From Streptomyces sindenensis (GTDB lineage: Bacteria; Actinomycetota; Actinomycetes; Streptomycetales; Streptomycetaceae): a DNA stretch of 64,000 bases. Positions 25,758 to 35,739 of this stretch are shown in pieces; positions within the stretch are counted from its first letter, which is position 1, and every line of letters begins with the position of its first letter. The notes under the pieces are model-generated. The model was given only the letters and a program-made list of their open reading frames with translations. It had not been told where the DNA came from and searched no databases. The DNA lies in assembly GCF_014649035.1 (NCBI RefSeq), contig NZ_BMSG01000011.1:1-64000 (forward strand), given 5' to 3'. The position numbers and the translations under genes are program-made.

Positions 25758-27023
25758 TCAGCGCACCGGGCGCTCAGGGGTCCTGCGGTCGACCGGGACC
25801 CGGCTGAGGAAGAGCGCGAAGACCGCCGGGTGCTGCTGGACCAGTTCCAGCCGCCCGCCGTCCGCCTCCGCGAGGTCGCGGGCGACGGCAAGGCCGATGC
25901 CGGTGGAGTTGCGGCCGCTGATGGCCCGCTCGAAGATCCGCGCCCCCAGCTCGGCGGGGACGCCGGGGCCCTCGTCCGTGACCTCGATGACCACCTGGTT
26001 GCCGGTCACCCGGGTGCGCAGGGCGACGGTGCCGCCGCCGTGCATCAGGGAGTTCTCGATCAGCGCCGCCAGGACCTGGGCGACCGCGCCCGGGGTGCCG
26101 ACGGCCCGCAGCCCGTGCTTGCCGGAGCAGACGAGGGCCCGGCCCGTGGAGCGGTAGGCGGGGCGCCACTCCTCGATCTGCTGCTTGATGACCTCGTCGA
26201 GGTCGAAGACGACGGCGGAGCCGGTGCGCGGGTCGCGGGAGTTCGTCAGGAGCCGCTCGACGACGTCGGTGAGGCGCTCCACCTGGGTGAGGGCGATGTT
26301 CGCCTCCTCCTTGACCGTCTCGGGGTCGTCGGTGACGGAGATCTCCTCGATCCGCATGGAGAGCGCGGTCAGCGGTGTCCGCAACTGGTGCGAGGCGTCC
26401 GCGGCCAGCCGTCGTTCGGCGGTCAGCATCCGGGCGATCCGCTCGGCCGAGGAGTCCAGGACGTCGGCGACCCGGTCCAGCTCGGGCACTCCGTACCGCT
26501 TGTGGCGCGGGCGGGGGTCCCCGGAGCCCAGGCGTTCGGCGGTCTCGGCGAGATCGGTGAGCGGGGAGGCCAGCCGGTTGGCCTGGCGTACGGCGAGGAG
26601 CACGGCCGAGACGATCGCCAGCAGCGCCACCGCGCCGATGATCAGGAGGGTGCGCCCGACCTCGCGGGTGACGGACGAGCGGGACTCCTCGACGGTGACC
26701 TTCTCGCCCCCCTCCCCGGTCTCGGTGGCGCGCAGGACGGAGCCGGTGGGGCGGTCGCCGACGGAGATGGGCTCGCGGCCGGGGATCTCGATCAGCGCGT
26801 ACCGGGCCGGGTCGATCTGTTCGGCCAGCACGCCGGAGTTGATCGTCTCCTCCCCCAGCAGCCGGCTCTCGACCACGCTGATCAGCCGGAGCGCCTCGGA
26901 CTCGACGCTCTCCTGGGCGCTGGCGCTGATGGTGCGGGTCTCCACGATCACCAGCGAGACGCCGAAGACGGCGATGACGACGAGCACCACGGCAAGCGTG
27001 GAGTTGATCAGCCGACGGCGCAT
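25758..27023 (-). CDS. Sensor histidine kinase
   Basis: 421 residues. One membrane segment is at 7-27 and a second at about 125-145, bracketing a ~100-residue extracellular sensor. A HAMP domain follows (to about 200), then the H-box ADASHQLRTPL (phosphoacceptor His), an N-box with ALIENSLMHGG, and the ATP lid TDEGPGVP with STGIGLAVA. It autophosphorylates and passes the phosphate to the response regulator encoded upstream. It is 121 bp from that gene, unusually far, with a minisatellite in the gap. Signal unknown. Confidence 0.93.
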   Translation of the reverse strand: MRRRLINSTLAVVLVVIAVFGVSLVIVETRTISASAQESVESEALRLISVVESRLLGEETINSGVLAEQIDPARYALIEIPGREPISVGDRPTGSVLRATETGEGGEKVTVEESRSSVTREVGRTLLIIGAVALLAIVSAVLLAVRQANRLASPLTDLAETAERLGSGDPRPRHKRYGVPELDRVADVLDSSAERIARMLTAERRLAADASHQLRTPLTALSMRIEEISVTDDPETVKEEANIALTQVERLTDVVERLLTNSRDPRTGSAVVFDLDEVIKQQIEEWRPAYRSTGRALVCSGKHGLRAVGTPGAVAQVLAALIENSLMHGGGTVALRTRVTGNQVVIEVTDEGPGVPAELGARIFERAISGRNSTGIGLAVARDLAEADGGRLELVQQHPAVFALFLSRVPVDRRTPERPVR

Positions 27024-27066
27024 GCCCGCCGCCTCAGGGGGCCGTCGGGGCGGTTCTCAGAAGACG

Positions 27067-27102
27067 CAGGACGCGCAGGACGCACAGGACGCACAGGACG
27101 CA
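27067..27102. repeat. 9-bp tandem repeat between response regulator and kinase genes
   Basis: Four copies of CAGGACGCR in a row, with further degenerate copies to about 27120. It sits in the transcribed spacer of the two-component operon. Confidence 0.85.
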
Positions 27103-27144
27103 GGGGAGACGCAGGACGCATGGGAGGCATGGGTGCTTCGTACG

Positions 27145-27822
27145 TCAGCTCTTCTCGAACCGGAAGCCGACGCCCCGGACGGTGGCGATGTACCGCGGAT
27201 TGGCGGCGTCGTCGCCGAGCTTCTTGCGCAGCCAGGAGATGTGCATGTCGAGGGTCTTGGTGGAGGACCACCAGGTGGTGTCCCAGACCTCGCGCATCAG
27301 CTGGTCGCGGGTGACGACCCGGCCGGCGTCCCGGACGAGGACCCGCAGCAGGTCGAACTCCTTGGCGGTGAGCTGGAGTTCCTCCTCGCCCATCCAGGCC
27401 CGGTGCGACTCCACGTCGATCCTGACGCCGTGGGTGGCGGGCTGCGGGACGGGCTCGGAGGAGCCGCGGCGCAGCAGGGCGCGGACCCGGGCGAGCAGCT
27501 CGGCGAGCCGGAACGGCTTGGTGACGTAGTCGTCGGCGCCCGCGTCCAGGCCGACGACCGTGTCGACCTCGTCCGCGCGGGCCGTCAGCACCAGGATCGG
27601 GATGGTGTGGCCGCCGGCCCGGAGTCTGCGGGCGACTTCGAGACCGTCCATCCCGGGCAGCCCCAGGTCGAGGACGACCAGGTCGATACCGCCCTGGAGT
27701 CCGGCGTCGAGCGCGGTCGGACCGTCCTGGCGGACCTCGACCTCGTAACCCTCCCGACGCAGTGCGCGGGCCAGGGGCTCCGAGATGGATGCGTCGTCCT
27801 CGGCGAGCAGTACACGGGTCAT
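27145..27822 (-). CDS. OmpR/PhoB-type response regulator
   Basis: 225 residues. The receiver domain (LLAEDDASISEPL, phosphoacceptor Asp in LVVLDLGLPGMDG, LVLTARAD, Lys in DYVTKPF) is followed by a winged-helix DNA-binding domain (LTAKEFDLLRVLV, KTLDMHISWLRKKLGDD, RGVGFRFE). It pairs with the kinase downstream. ATG 27822 is chosen because it starts the conserved MTRVLLAEDD. No clear ribosome site is present, so translation may be leaderless or weak. Confidence 0.94.
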   Translation of the reverse strand: MTRVLLAEDDASISEPLARALRREGYEVEVRQDGPTALDAGLQGGIDLVVLDLGLPGMDGLEVARRLRAGGHTIPILVLTARADEVDTVVGLDAGADDYVTKPFRLAELLARVRALLRRGSSEPVPQPATHGVRIDVESHRAWMGEEELQLTAKEFDLLRVLVRDAGRVVTRDQLMREVWDTTWWSSTKTLDMHISWLRKKLGDDAANPRYIATVRGVGFRFEKS

Positions 27823-28013
27823 GGACTGATGGTAGTCCGGCCGGGCAGCCCGCCGTGAGGCCCGCGACGTCACCTGCGGGTCAGTGCCACAAAGAGGACG
27901 GGGGCCTTTGAATGTGGGAGTCTGGTTCCATCAGGACCTGTGATCCATCTCTCAAGTCCTTTCATATCCCGCCGTGTCGTGTCGTATGGTGTCCCGACGC
28001 CTGTTGCACTACT

Positions 28014-28053
28014 CAAGGACCTTTGGGCAGCCATGAGCGCCAAGGGTCCCTTT
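28014..28053 (+). promoter_or_regulatory. Hairpin with T run in the leader of the peptide transporter gene
   Basis: AAGGACCTTTGG pairs imperfectly with CCAAGGGTCCCTT and is followed by TTTTG. It overlaps the start of a possible 19-codon leader ORF. It could be an attenuator, or a terminator for an unseen leftward unit. Confidence 0.4.
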
Positions 28054-28092
28054 TGTGTGCGGGGCCGGTTCCCGCCGGCCCGCTCTGAGTGA
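28033..28092 (+). CDS. Possible 19-residue leader peptide
   Basis: ATG at 28033 opens MSAKGPFCVRGRFPPARSE and stops with TGA. It lies 218 bp upstream of the POT transporter in an otherwise non-coding leader, with a hairpin over its start and a strong hairpin after its stop. No convincing ribosome site is visible. It is reported only because of this arrangement. Confidence 0.2.
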   Translation: MSAKGPFCVRGRFPPARSE

Positions 28093-28109
28093 ATGACCTG
28101 TGAGCCGGG

Positions 28110-28135
28110 CCCGGGACGCGCGAACGCGCCCCGGG
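28110..28135 (+). promoter_or_regulatory. GC-rich hairpin with CGAA loop in the transporter leader
   Basis: CCCGGG, a one-base bulge, CGCG, loop CGAA, CGCG, a one-base bulge and CCCGGG form a compact stem-loop 18 bp after the possible leader ORF. There is no T run, so it is not a standard terminator. Confidence 0.4.
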
Positions 28136-28310
28136 TGTGGATCCCGACGCGGTTCTTCCCCGCTCCACGCCGAGCCCCGCCAGGAGCCCGGTCGCATGGA
28201 GCACGTCCCCCTCAGGCGTGGGGACGGGGTACGCCGCGCCGGTGCCGGCTGCCCCCCACCGGGCGCGTACCGCTCATGAGGCGGCGCGTCCCGACCAGCA
28301 AGGATCGACC

Positions 28311-29795
<1,485 letters not shown>

Positions 29796-29838
29796 CGCAC
29801 GCCCCGTAGGTCCCCTCGGGGGGAGGTACGTACGGCCG

Positions 29839-29880
29839 AGGGCCGCCGCACCGGAGTGTTCCGGTGCGGCGGCCCTCTGT
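29839..29880 (+). terminator. Strong terminator after the peptide transporter gene
   Basis: A perfect 17-bp stem (29839-29855 with 29860-29876) with a GTGT tetraloop. Degenerate repeats of a GTCGGGACCGCGT-like unit follow to about 30000. Confidence 0.85.
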
Positions 29881-30000
29881 CATGCCGGGACGCGGTCCCG
29901 TCGGGACCGCGTCTCGCCGTCGGGACCGCGTGTCGTGGTGGAAGCGCGTGACGTGCCGGAGCGCGTGTCGTGGTGGGACCGCGTGACGCGTCGGGAGCGC

Positions 30001-31425
30001 TCAGCGTGTGGCGCGGAGTTTCCGCCACGGGGTGAACGTGAACACCGCGCCGCCCAGCAGGATCGCCGTGCCGGCGACCAGGCCGAGCGCTCTCAGCGCA
30101 CCGCCGTCCTCGGCCCCGGTGGCGGCCAGGCCGCCACCCGAGTCCGTGCCACCGCCGGACGCCGCGGCTCCGCCGGAGCCCGCCGCGCCGCCGCTGCCGC
30201 TGCCGCCGGACGCGCCGCCCGGCTGGGCGGAGGTGTCCAGTTCCAGGGAGACGGCCACATCGGCGGGCGGCGTGCAGGTGGTCGTCGTACCGGCGGCCAT
30301 CACGGTCAGGACGCCCGGGCTGAGCGTGGACTTCCCGCTCGCACCGGGCTTGTACGTGCCCGTGAGATCCGGGATCTCGATCGGGGCGCCGGTCTTGATG
30401 ACTTCCTTGTTCAGCGGCCCCTCGACCGTGACCGTGCCGTTGTCCGCCCCGCCGAGCTTGACGTCCATGGACGGTTTGACCTGGTTGGCCGGGATGTCGA
30501 TCGGGCTGTCCATCACGGACTTGCTGAACTTCACCGTCAGGGCGTAGTCGCCGCCGCTCTTCTTGGCGCTGATGCGGACCGGCGAGGTGGCGTTCTTGTC
30601 CCCGATGGGGGTCTTGCACGCGTAGGCGACGGACACCTCCTTGCCGGGGAAGTCGGTCCCGCCTCCCCCGCCGCCGGTGCTTCCGCCGTCACCGCCTCCG
30701 GACGTGGCGCCGCCGGAGTCCGTGCCTCCGGTGGTCGTACCGCCGGTGTCCGAGCCACCCGTCGTCGTACCGCCGGAGTCCGAGCCACCCGTCGTCGTAC
30801 CGCCGGAGTCCGAGCCACCCGTCGTCGTACCGCCGGAGTCCGAGCCACCCGTGGTCGTACCACCGGAGGTGGAGCCGCCGCCCTCGGTGACCTTGATCGT
30901 GGCGCCCGGCCGCACCTCTTCCTTCGGCGCGCACTTGGTGTCCGTCGAGATCGGCTTGGACACGTTGATGGTGTACGCGCCCGGGGTCAGCGTGATCTCC
31001 CCGGCCTTCTCCAGCTTCAGCGTGCCTTTCATGTCGGGCAGCACCATGGGGCTGTTCTTGGGGATCGGCGGGTTCTGCCGGGGGCCCTCCAGCTTCAGTT
31101 CGCCGCTCGCCGTGCCGCCCAGGGTGACGGTTCCGGTCGGCTTGACCGTGTCCGCCCCCAGGTCCAGCACGTCCGGGTTCTTGGAAGCGGCCTCGACCGT
31201 CTTCCAGACGACCTCGATCTGGTCGCCCACCTTCGCCTCGGCCGGAGCGGCCAGCTCCACCTTCGTGGTGCCCTGCACGGCGGGCAGTCCCGAGATCGGC
31301 GGCGGGACGCATTCCGTCGCGTAACTGACCTCGGCGGCCCGGGCCGGGCTCGCGGCCATCAGGATGCCCGCGCCGCCGAGCATCAGCGCGACTCCCGCCG
31401 CGCTCATCCTCCGTTGCGTTCTCAC
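30001..31425 (-). CDS. Surface protein with LAATG sorting signal and two related domains
   Basis: 474 residues. Sec signal peptide (cleavage near ASPARA-AEV), an N-terminal beta-rich domain (about 35-175), a (GGSDSGGTTT)n linker, a second domain (about 235-360; YACKTPIGDK...GTTTTCTP), a Gly/Ser/Ala stalk, then LAATGAEDGG, a hydrophobic segment and WRKLRATR. This is the cell-wall sorting architecture; LAxTG is the motif used by Streptomyces class E sortases. The two domains look like diverged copies of one another and of the single domain in the LPRTG protein at 33.6 kb. GTG 31425 follows AAGGGA and overlaps the upstream stop (GTGA). Confidence 0.8.
   Translation of the reverse strand: MRTQRRMSAAGVALMLGGAGILMAASPARAAEVSYATECVPPPISGLPAVQGTTKVELAAPAEAKVGDQIEVVWKTVEAASKNPDVLDLGADTVKPTGTVTLGGTASGELKLEGPRQNPPIPKNSPMVLPDMKGTLKLEKAGEITLTPGAYTINVSKPISTDTKCAPKEEVRPGATIKVTEGGGSTSGGTTTGGSDSGGTTTGGSDSGGTTTGGSDSGGTTTGGSDTGGTTTGGTDSGGATSGGGDGGSTGGGGGGTDFPGKEVSVAYACKTPIGDKNATSPVRISAKKSGGDYALTVKFSKSVMDSPIDIPANQVKPSMDVKLGGADNGTVTVEGPLNKEVIKTGAPIEIPDLTGTYKPGASGKSTLSPGVLTVMAAGTTTTCTPPADVAVSLELDTSAQPGGASGGSGSGGAAGSGGAAASGGGTDSGGGLAATGAEDGGALRALGLVAGTAILLGGAVFTFTPWRKLRATR
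30721..30870. repeat. 30-bp coding tandem repeat, five copies
   Basis: Period 30, encoding GGSDSGGTTT on the minus strand. The three middle copies (30751-30840) are identical, the outer ones diverged. Copy-number variation would change the linker length of the surface protein in frame. Confidence 0.9.
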
Positions 31426-32558
31426 GCTTGTCCCTTCGTCGTGGGTGGGGGTCGGTTCTCTGACGGTGCGGAGTCCGGGGTGAACCACGGCAGCACCGCC
31501 GTGGTCGTGTTCGCGTCCGTGGGGTCGGCGGAGGTCGCGTCGGGGAGCCCGGCCGTCCTCCGCATGCGGTGCGCGCCGGCGGGGCGGGGCCGGACCTTGT
31601 CCACGATCGCCATGCCGATACGGAAGACCGCCGCCGGGACGACCAGGCAGAGCAGGACCCAGAAGAGGGTGACGCCCCACGGCCGGGCCACCCCCCACGG
31701 CTGTTCGGCCAGCACCTTGTCCCCGTACCGAAGGGAGACCTGGTAGTCCCCGTGCGCGCCCGCCGACAGCTCGACCGGCAGCTCGATCCGCGCCTTGCCA
31801 CCGGGCGCGACCGTGCCGCGCCACTGGCGTTCCTCCCACTGCGGGGCGTAGACGCCGTGTGCGGTGCCGATCTCGAAGACGGGGTCCTGGAGGGGGGCGG
31901 AGCCGGGATTGCCGACGGTGAAGACCAGCCTGCGGGCGGGCGGGGCCCCGAACCAGGTCAGCAGGGAGCTGTCGCCTTCCAGACGCGCGGTGGCCAGCAC
32001 CGCGAGCCTCCCGTCGCCGCTCTGCCTCGGCAGATCCGCCGTCGGATGGCCCGCCACCGTGAACTCCGCGTCGAACAGCGCCTGTTCACCCGTCACCGTG
32101 GCGACGTGCACCACGCAGGGGCAGGGTTGTGGGGGTTCGGACACCGGCAGCTTCTTGCGGAAGGCGCCCTTCTTGTCGGTCGTGACGGCGCGGCCGTCGG
32201 CGTTGGCGCAGGAGTTGGTGCCGCCGATGACACCCCGCTCCGGCGTGGACCGACCGCAGATCAGCAGCATCAGCAGCGCGTCGGGCCGCCAGCCGCTGCC
32301 GCTGACGGTGATCTCCCCACCCTTGCCCGCCTCCTTCTTGGACAGGCTGACGGCAGGGTCGCCGTCGGCCGCCCGCGCGCCCGGTGCCGTGAGGACCAGC
32401 AGAGCGGGCAGCAGGGCGAGGAGGGCCAGGAGGGCGGTCAGGTGCGGCCTGCCGACAGGTCGGATGGGCCGAGCAGGCCGGGCAGGCCGGGCGGGCCGGG
32501 CGGGCCGGGCGGGCCGGAGAAGGGTGCGGGGGGCTTCGCGTTCGGGCTGCCGCGTCAC
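31422..32558 (-). CDS. Exported membrane protein of the surface-protein cluster
   Basis: 378 residues. An Arg/Pro-rich start (PARPARPARP units from a GGCCGGGC repeat) precedes a signal-anchor (LTALLALLALLPALLVLTAPGARA split near 45-70). The exported beta-rich part has VSLSKKEAGKGGEITVSGSGW and a cysteine group (CGRS...CANADG...CPC), followed by a C-terminal membrane segment (VTLFWVLLCLVVPAAVFRIG, about 310). GTG 32558 overlaps the preceding gene and its stop overlaps the LAATG gene, so all three are translated together. It probably helps present or assemble the sortase substrate; function not known. Confidence 0.65.
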   Translation of the reverse strand: MTRQPEREAPRTLLRPARPARPARPARPARPIRPVGRPHLTALLALLALLPALLVLTAPGARAADGDPAVSLSKKEAGKGGEITVSGSGWRPDALLMLLICGRSTPERGVIGGTNSCANADGRAVTTDKKGAFRKKLPVSEPPQPCPCVVHVATVTGEQALFDAEFTVAGHPTADLPRQSGDGRLAVLATARLEGDSSLLTWFGAPPARRLVFTVGNPGSAPLQDPVFEIGTAHGVYAPQWEERQWRGTVAPGGKARIELPVELSAGAHGDYQVSLRYGDKVLAEQPWGVARPWGVTLFWVLLCLVVPAAVFRIGMAIVDKVRPRPAGAHRMRRTAGLPDATSADPTDANTTTAVLPWFTPDSAPSENRPPPTTKGQA

Positions 32559-33481
32559 GTCTTCGCTCCCGCCTTCAGCAACGGTTCTGTGGCCGTCGGG
32601 GGTTGTGCCTCGCCCCTGAGTGGTTGCGGGGCCGTGCGCCCCGTGGGCCGCCGCCTCCGGTACGCGCCGGAGGCGAACACGGCCAGGCCGCCGAGGAGCA
32701 GCAGCCCGCCGCCGACGGCCGGGCCCACCGGGAGGTACGTCGCCGAGGCCTCCGCCTCGTCGCGGACACCCCCCGGCGCGGTGACCCGCAGGCGTACGGT
32801 CACCGCGTCCAGGGCCGGGGCGTCGGGCCAGGGTTCGGTCCGCTCGGCCCTCCGGCCGGGGGCCAGTTCCAGCGGCAGGGGCCGTTCCGGGCGGTCCAGC
32901 AGCGTGCCGAACACGCCCTCGGCGCGCACCGCCAGCCGCGGCCTCAGCGTCGCGTTGCCCCGGTTGACCAGGGCGTACCTGATCGTCCCACCGGAGATCT
33001 CGACGTCCTCGACGGTGAGCGCCGCGAGTGTCGCGCCGACGGTCCGGACCCGGACCGGTACGCGGACCTCCTCGCCCCCGCCGATGGCCACGGCCTCCCC
33101 GGAGGCGTCGCCGGGCACCGCGTCGGGCGGCACCGTGAGGGCGAGCGGCACATCGGCGCGGGTGCGGGCCGGGACGGTGACCGTGTCCTCGGCGAACCTG
33201 ATCCAGCCCCCGGCCCGGCCGTCGCCCCGGAGCCGTACGGTCAGCGGGGCCCGCCCCGAGTTGGTCACCGCGAGGCGGTCCTGGAGGACCGCGCCGGGCG
33301 CGCCCTCCAGATAGACGTACGGCCGGGCGTCCCGGCCGCTGCCGGTCCCGGCGGGCCGGGCCGTCCAGTCCGCGGGACCGTCGTCGGCGGCTGCCGGGGG
33401 CGCGAGCCCGTACAGCAGGGCGGCGAGCACCGCCGTGAGGACGGGCAGCGCCCGCCAAAGGCGCGGGGCGGGTGGCGACAT
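32555..33481 (-). CDS. Exported COG1470/DUF916-like membrane protein
   Basis: 308 residues. A signal peptide (RALPVLTAVLAALLYGLAPPAAA), then two immunoglobulin-like beta domains with RLAVTNSGRAPLTVRLRGDG and YALVNRGNATLRPRLAV, then a C-terminal membrane helix (PAVGGGLLLLGGLAVFASG, about 258-277) and a short basic tail. The plan resembles WxL-associated DUF916 proteins and other NEW3-like envelope proteins. It heads a GTGA-linked trio ending in the LAATG protein. Confidence 0.7.
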   Translation of the reverse strand: MSPPAPRLWRALPVLTAVLAALLYGLAPPAAADDGPADWTARPAGTGSGRDARPYVYLEGAPGAVLQDRLAVTNSGRAPLTVRLRGDGRAGGWIRFAEDTVTVPARTRADVPLALTVPPDAVPGDASGEAVAIGGGEEVRVPVRVRTVGATLAALTVEDVEISGGTIRYALVNRGNATLRPRLAVRAEGVFGTLLDRPERPLPLELAPGRRAERTEPWPDAPALDAVTVRLRVTAPGGVRDEAEASATYLPVGPAVGGGLLLLGGLAVFASGAYRRRRPTGRTAPQPLRGEAQPPTATEPLLKAGAKT

Positions 33482-33564
33482 GGGCGGCTCCTTGCCTTCC
33501 GGCGGCGACGGCGGCGTACGGGCCGTGCGCCTCTCACGGGTCGTACGCTTCCCCCATGCCGTGG

Positions 33565-34311
33565 TCAGCCCGTGGGCCGCTGTCCGCGCCGGGTCAGCCA
33601 GAGCACCCCGGCCGCTCCGGCCAGCAGCACGGTGCCGCCGAGCGTGCCGAGCGCCACCGCCGAGTCCAGGGGGCCGGTGCGGGGCAGTTCGCCGCCGCCC
33701 GAAGCGCCTCCGGTGGCACCGCCCGTGGAGCCGCTTCCCGTGGAGCCGCTTCCCGTGGACCCGCCGGTCGATCCCCCGGTCGAGCCGCCGCCCGACGAGC
33801 CGCCCGCCCCCTCGACGTCGAGTTCGAGGGACGGGCCGGGGCTGTTCCTGGGCGTACAGGTGGTGGTCGTACCGAGGGCCTTGATGGTGAGGACCCCGGC
33901 GGTGAAGGTGACCTTGCCGCTCTTCTTCGGGGTGTACGTCCCCGACAGGTCACTGATCTTGATCGGGGTGTTGGCCGGGATCGCCTCGGCGTTCGCCGGG
34001 CCGGAGACCTGGACCTTGCCCGTCTCCGCTCCGCCCAGTTCGATCACGGCACTCGGGTTCATGGCCCCCTTGCCCAGCTCGACCGGGCTGGAGGAGACAC
34101 CCTTCTGGAAGGACATGGTGAGCTTGTAGCCACCGCCGCTCTTGACGCTCTTGATGTCGATGGGCGAGACGGCCCCCTTGGGGCCGATGGGCGTCACGCA
34201 CTGATAGTTGACGTCCACGACCTGGGCGTACGCGGCAGGCGCGCCCGCCGCCACGATCGAGCCCGCCAGCGCGGCCGCCAGCGCGAGAGTTGTCCGTTTC
34301 CGGTTCGGCAC
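33565..34311 (-). CDS. Surface protein with LPRTG sorting signal
   Basis: 248 residues. Signal peptide to about residue 29 (PAAYAQ), a single ~120-residue domain (VNYQCVTPIGPKGAVSPIDI...GTTTTCTP), a Gly/Ser/Thr stalk, LPRTG near residue 212, a hydrophobic segment and RRGQRPTG. The domain is clearly related to the second domain of the LAATG protein, including the conserved Cys at each end. LPxTG is recognised by class A/B-type sortases and LAxTG by class E, so the two proteins may be sorted differently. No sortase gene is in the window. GTG 34311 follows GAGGGG. Confidence 0.85.
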   Translation of the reverse strand: MPNRKRTTLALAAALAGSIVAAGAPAAYAQVVDVNYQCVTPIGPKGAVSPIDIKSVKSGGGYKLTMSFQKGVSSSPVELGKGAMNPSAVIELGGAETGKVQVSGPANAEAIPANTPIKISDLSGTYTPKKSGKVTFTAGVLTIKALGTTTTCTPRNSPGPSLELDVEGAGGSSGGGSTGGSTGGSTGSGSTGSGSTGGATGGASGGGELPRTGPLDSAVALGTLGGTVLLAGAAGVLWLTRRGQRPTG

Positions 34312-34430
34312 CTCGTGTTCCCCTCTTGCCGGACGCCGCCGCCCGCCATGATGCTTACGCGCACACATTGCTGACGGCACATCAGATTGGCCGCTCAAGG
34401 TACGCCCGGGGCCTGATGGAGGGAAGACAA

Positions 34431-34459
34431 AGAGCGCGCCGATCCGGCGCGCTCTTTTC
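34431..34459 (-). terminator. Terminator after the anti-sigma gene
   Basis: A perfect 13-bp stem (34431-34443 with 34447-34459), an ATC loop and A/T runs on both sides, so it can work in both directions. It lies 37 bp beyond the stop of the leftward anti-sigma gene. Confidence 0.85.
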
Positions 34460-34495
34460 GGTGCGGTGGTTCGATGAGGGGGCGAGGAGCGGGCC

Positions 34496-34987
34496 CTACG
34501 CCGGAGCGGCGAGCTCCGCCCAGACGGTCTTGCCCGGCGCGTCCGGCGTACGCAGCACGCCCCAGTCGAGGCAGAGGCGCTGCACGATGAACATGCCGTG
34601 GCCCCCGGGGCGGCCGGCGCGGTGCGGCGTACGGGGGGCGGGCTGTCCGGCACCCCGGTCGACGACCTCCACCCGCAGCCCCTTGGGGGTGCGGGCGATG
34701 CGGATCTCCTCGGGGCCCTCCGCGTGCAGGCAGGCGTTGGTGACCAGCTCGGAGACGACCAGCAGGACATCCTCGGCGGCGGCCCTGCGGTCGGCGGTGG
34801 ACGCCGGGAGCCAGCCCCAGTCGTGCAGCGCCTGCCGGGCGAAGTCCCGGGCCGTCGGGACGATGCCCCCGGCCTGTGCGAGCGAGAGCGTGCGCCACTG
34901 CCGCTCGGCCGGGACGGGCGAGGCTGCGCCCGCTCCGTCCGGCTCGCGACCGAGGTCGCCCGGCGGATGCTGCCGGGTGGTGCTCAT
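34496..34987 (-). CDS. prsI: Anti-sigma factor kinase-like protein of the SigI system
   Basis: 163 residues. A HATPase_c_2 (RsbW/SpoIIAB-like) domain contains the N-box VVSELVTNACLHA, DRGAGQPA and the G-box GGHGMFIVQRL. It would bind SigI and hold it inactive, and phosphorylate the anti-anti-sigma factor. The symbol rests on synteny recalled from S. coelicolor, where prsI and arsI lie beside sigI. ATG 34987 follows GAGGTGAA. A 203-bp gap separates it from arsI, with room for its own promoter. Confidence 0.82.
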   Translation of the reverse strand: MSTTRQHPPGDLGREPDGAGAASPVPAERQWRTLSLAQAGGIVPTARDFARQALHDWGWLPASTADRRAAAEDVLLVVSELVTNACLHAEGPEEIRIARTPKGLRVEVVDRGAGQPAPRTPHRAGRPGGHGMFIVQRLCLDWGVLRTPDAPGKTVWAELAAPA

Positions 34988-35190
34988 CAGCGCTTCACCT
35001 CACCGATTCGCCATGTCGCCATGTCGCCGTTGAACAGAAAGTGATCAGTTACCGAGTGTGCCGGAGCCTTTGCGGGGCACCGCCGGGGTGTCTCCTGCCC
35101 TGCCATGTCGCAACAACACCCACTTGAGGCACACGATCGCGTGACGCAGCCGACATCGGGAATGTCCGCGGTCGCACGGCCGTGCCCGGG

Positions 35191-35559
35191 TCAGGTGGCC
35201 AGGGCCTCTTCGAGCGTGGCGTGGACGGTGAAGACCGCCTCGGCGCCGGTGATCTCGAACACCCTCGCCACGACGGGCAGCATTCCGGCCAGATGGACGC
35301 CCCCTCCGGCCGCCTCCGCCTTGAGGCGGGCGCCGAGCAGCACGTTCAGCCCGGTGGAATCGCAGAAATCCAGGCGGGAGCAGTCGACCACCAGGCGTGA
35401 CCGCCCCTGCTCGACCGCACTCTCCAGGGGCTCGCGCAGCAGATCCGCGGTGTGGTGATCGAGCTCACCGACCGGGGTCACCACCTCGCTGCGCCCCTCG
35501 GTCCGGGCATCGACCTGAAGTCGACCTCGGTTCGCACTGCCGACCGTCCCGCGGTCCAT
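35191..35559 (-). CDS. arsI: STAS-domain anti-anti-sigma factor
   Basis: 122 residues, essentially one STAS domain: VVTPVGELDHHTADLLREPL, then RLVVDCSRLDFCDSTGLNVLLGARL with the Ser in DSTGL as the phosphorylation site. Unphosphorylated, it would bind PrsI and free SigI; PrsI-dependent phosphorylation would reverse this. GAGGGA precedes ATG 35559. The symbol is by position beside prsI and sigI and by memory of the S. coelicolor system. Confidence 0.82.
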   Translation of the reverse strand: MDRGTVGSANRGRLQVDARTEGRSEVVTPVGELDHHTADLLREPLESAVEQGRSRLVVDCSRLDFCDSTGLNVLLGARLKAEAAGGGVHLAGMLPVVARVFEITGAEAVFTVHATLEEALAT

Positions 35560-35714
35560 GCCTGTCCCTCTTCGCCGTTCGTCACTGTGCGCGTCACTGC
35601 CTGCGCGGCTGTATGCGTAGCTGCCGCCGACGTGCGTAAAACAGTACGCGTTCCGAACGCCACACGGTAGTCGGAGACCTCAACAAACCGGACATATAGC
35701 AGCAATTGGCGCTT

Positions 35715-35739
35715 GTCACTGCTGGTCGAGACCGGGTAT
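35715..35739 (+). promoter_or_regulatory. SigB-type promoter candidate upstream of sigI
   Basis: GTCA (35715-35718), 15 bases, then GGGTAT (35734-35739). Streptomyces SigB/SigH-group promoters have a GTTT-like -35, 14-16 bases and GGGTAY. The -10 match is good, the -35 partial. It lies about 105 bp before the sigI start. Confidence 0.5.

Noticed and set aside
30001..34311. A sortase gene in the surface-protein cluster
   Set aside because: No reading frame shows the sortase TLxTC or catalytic Arg region; only substrates and membrane partners are present.
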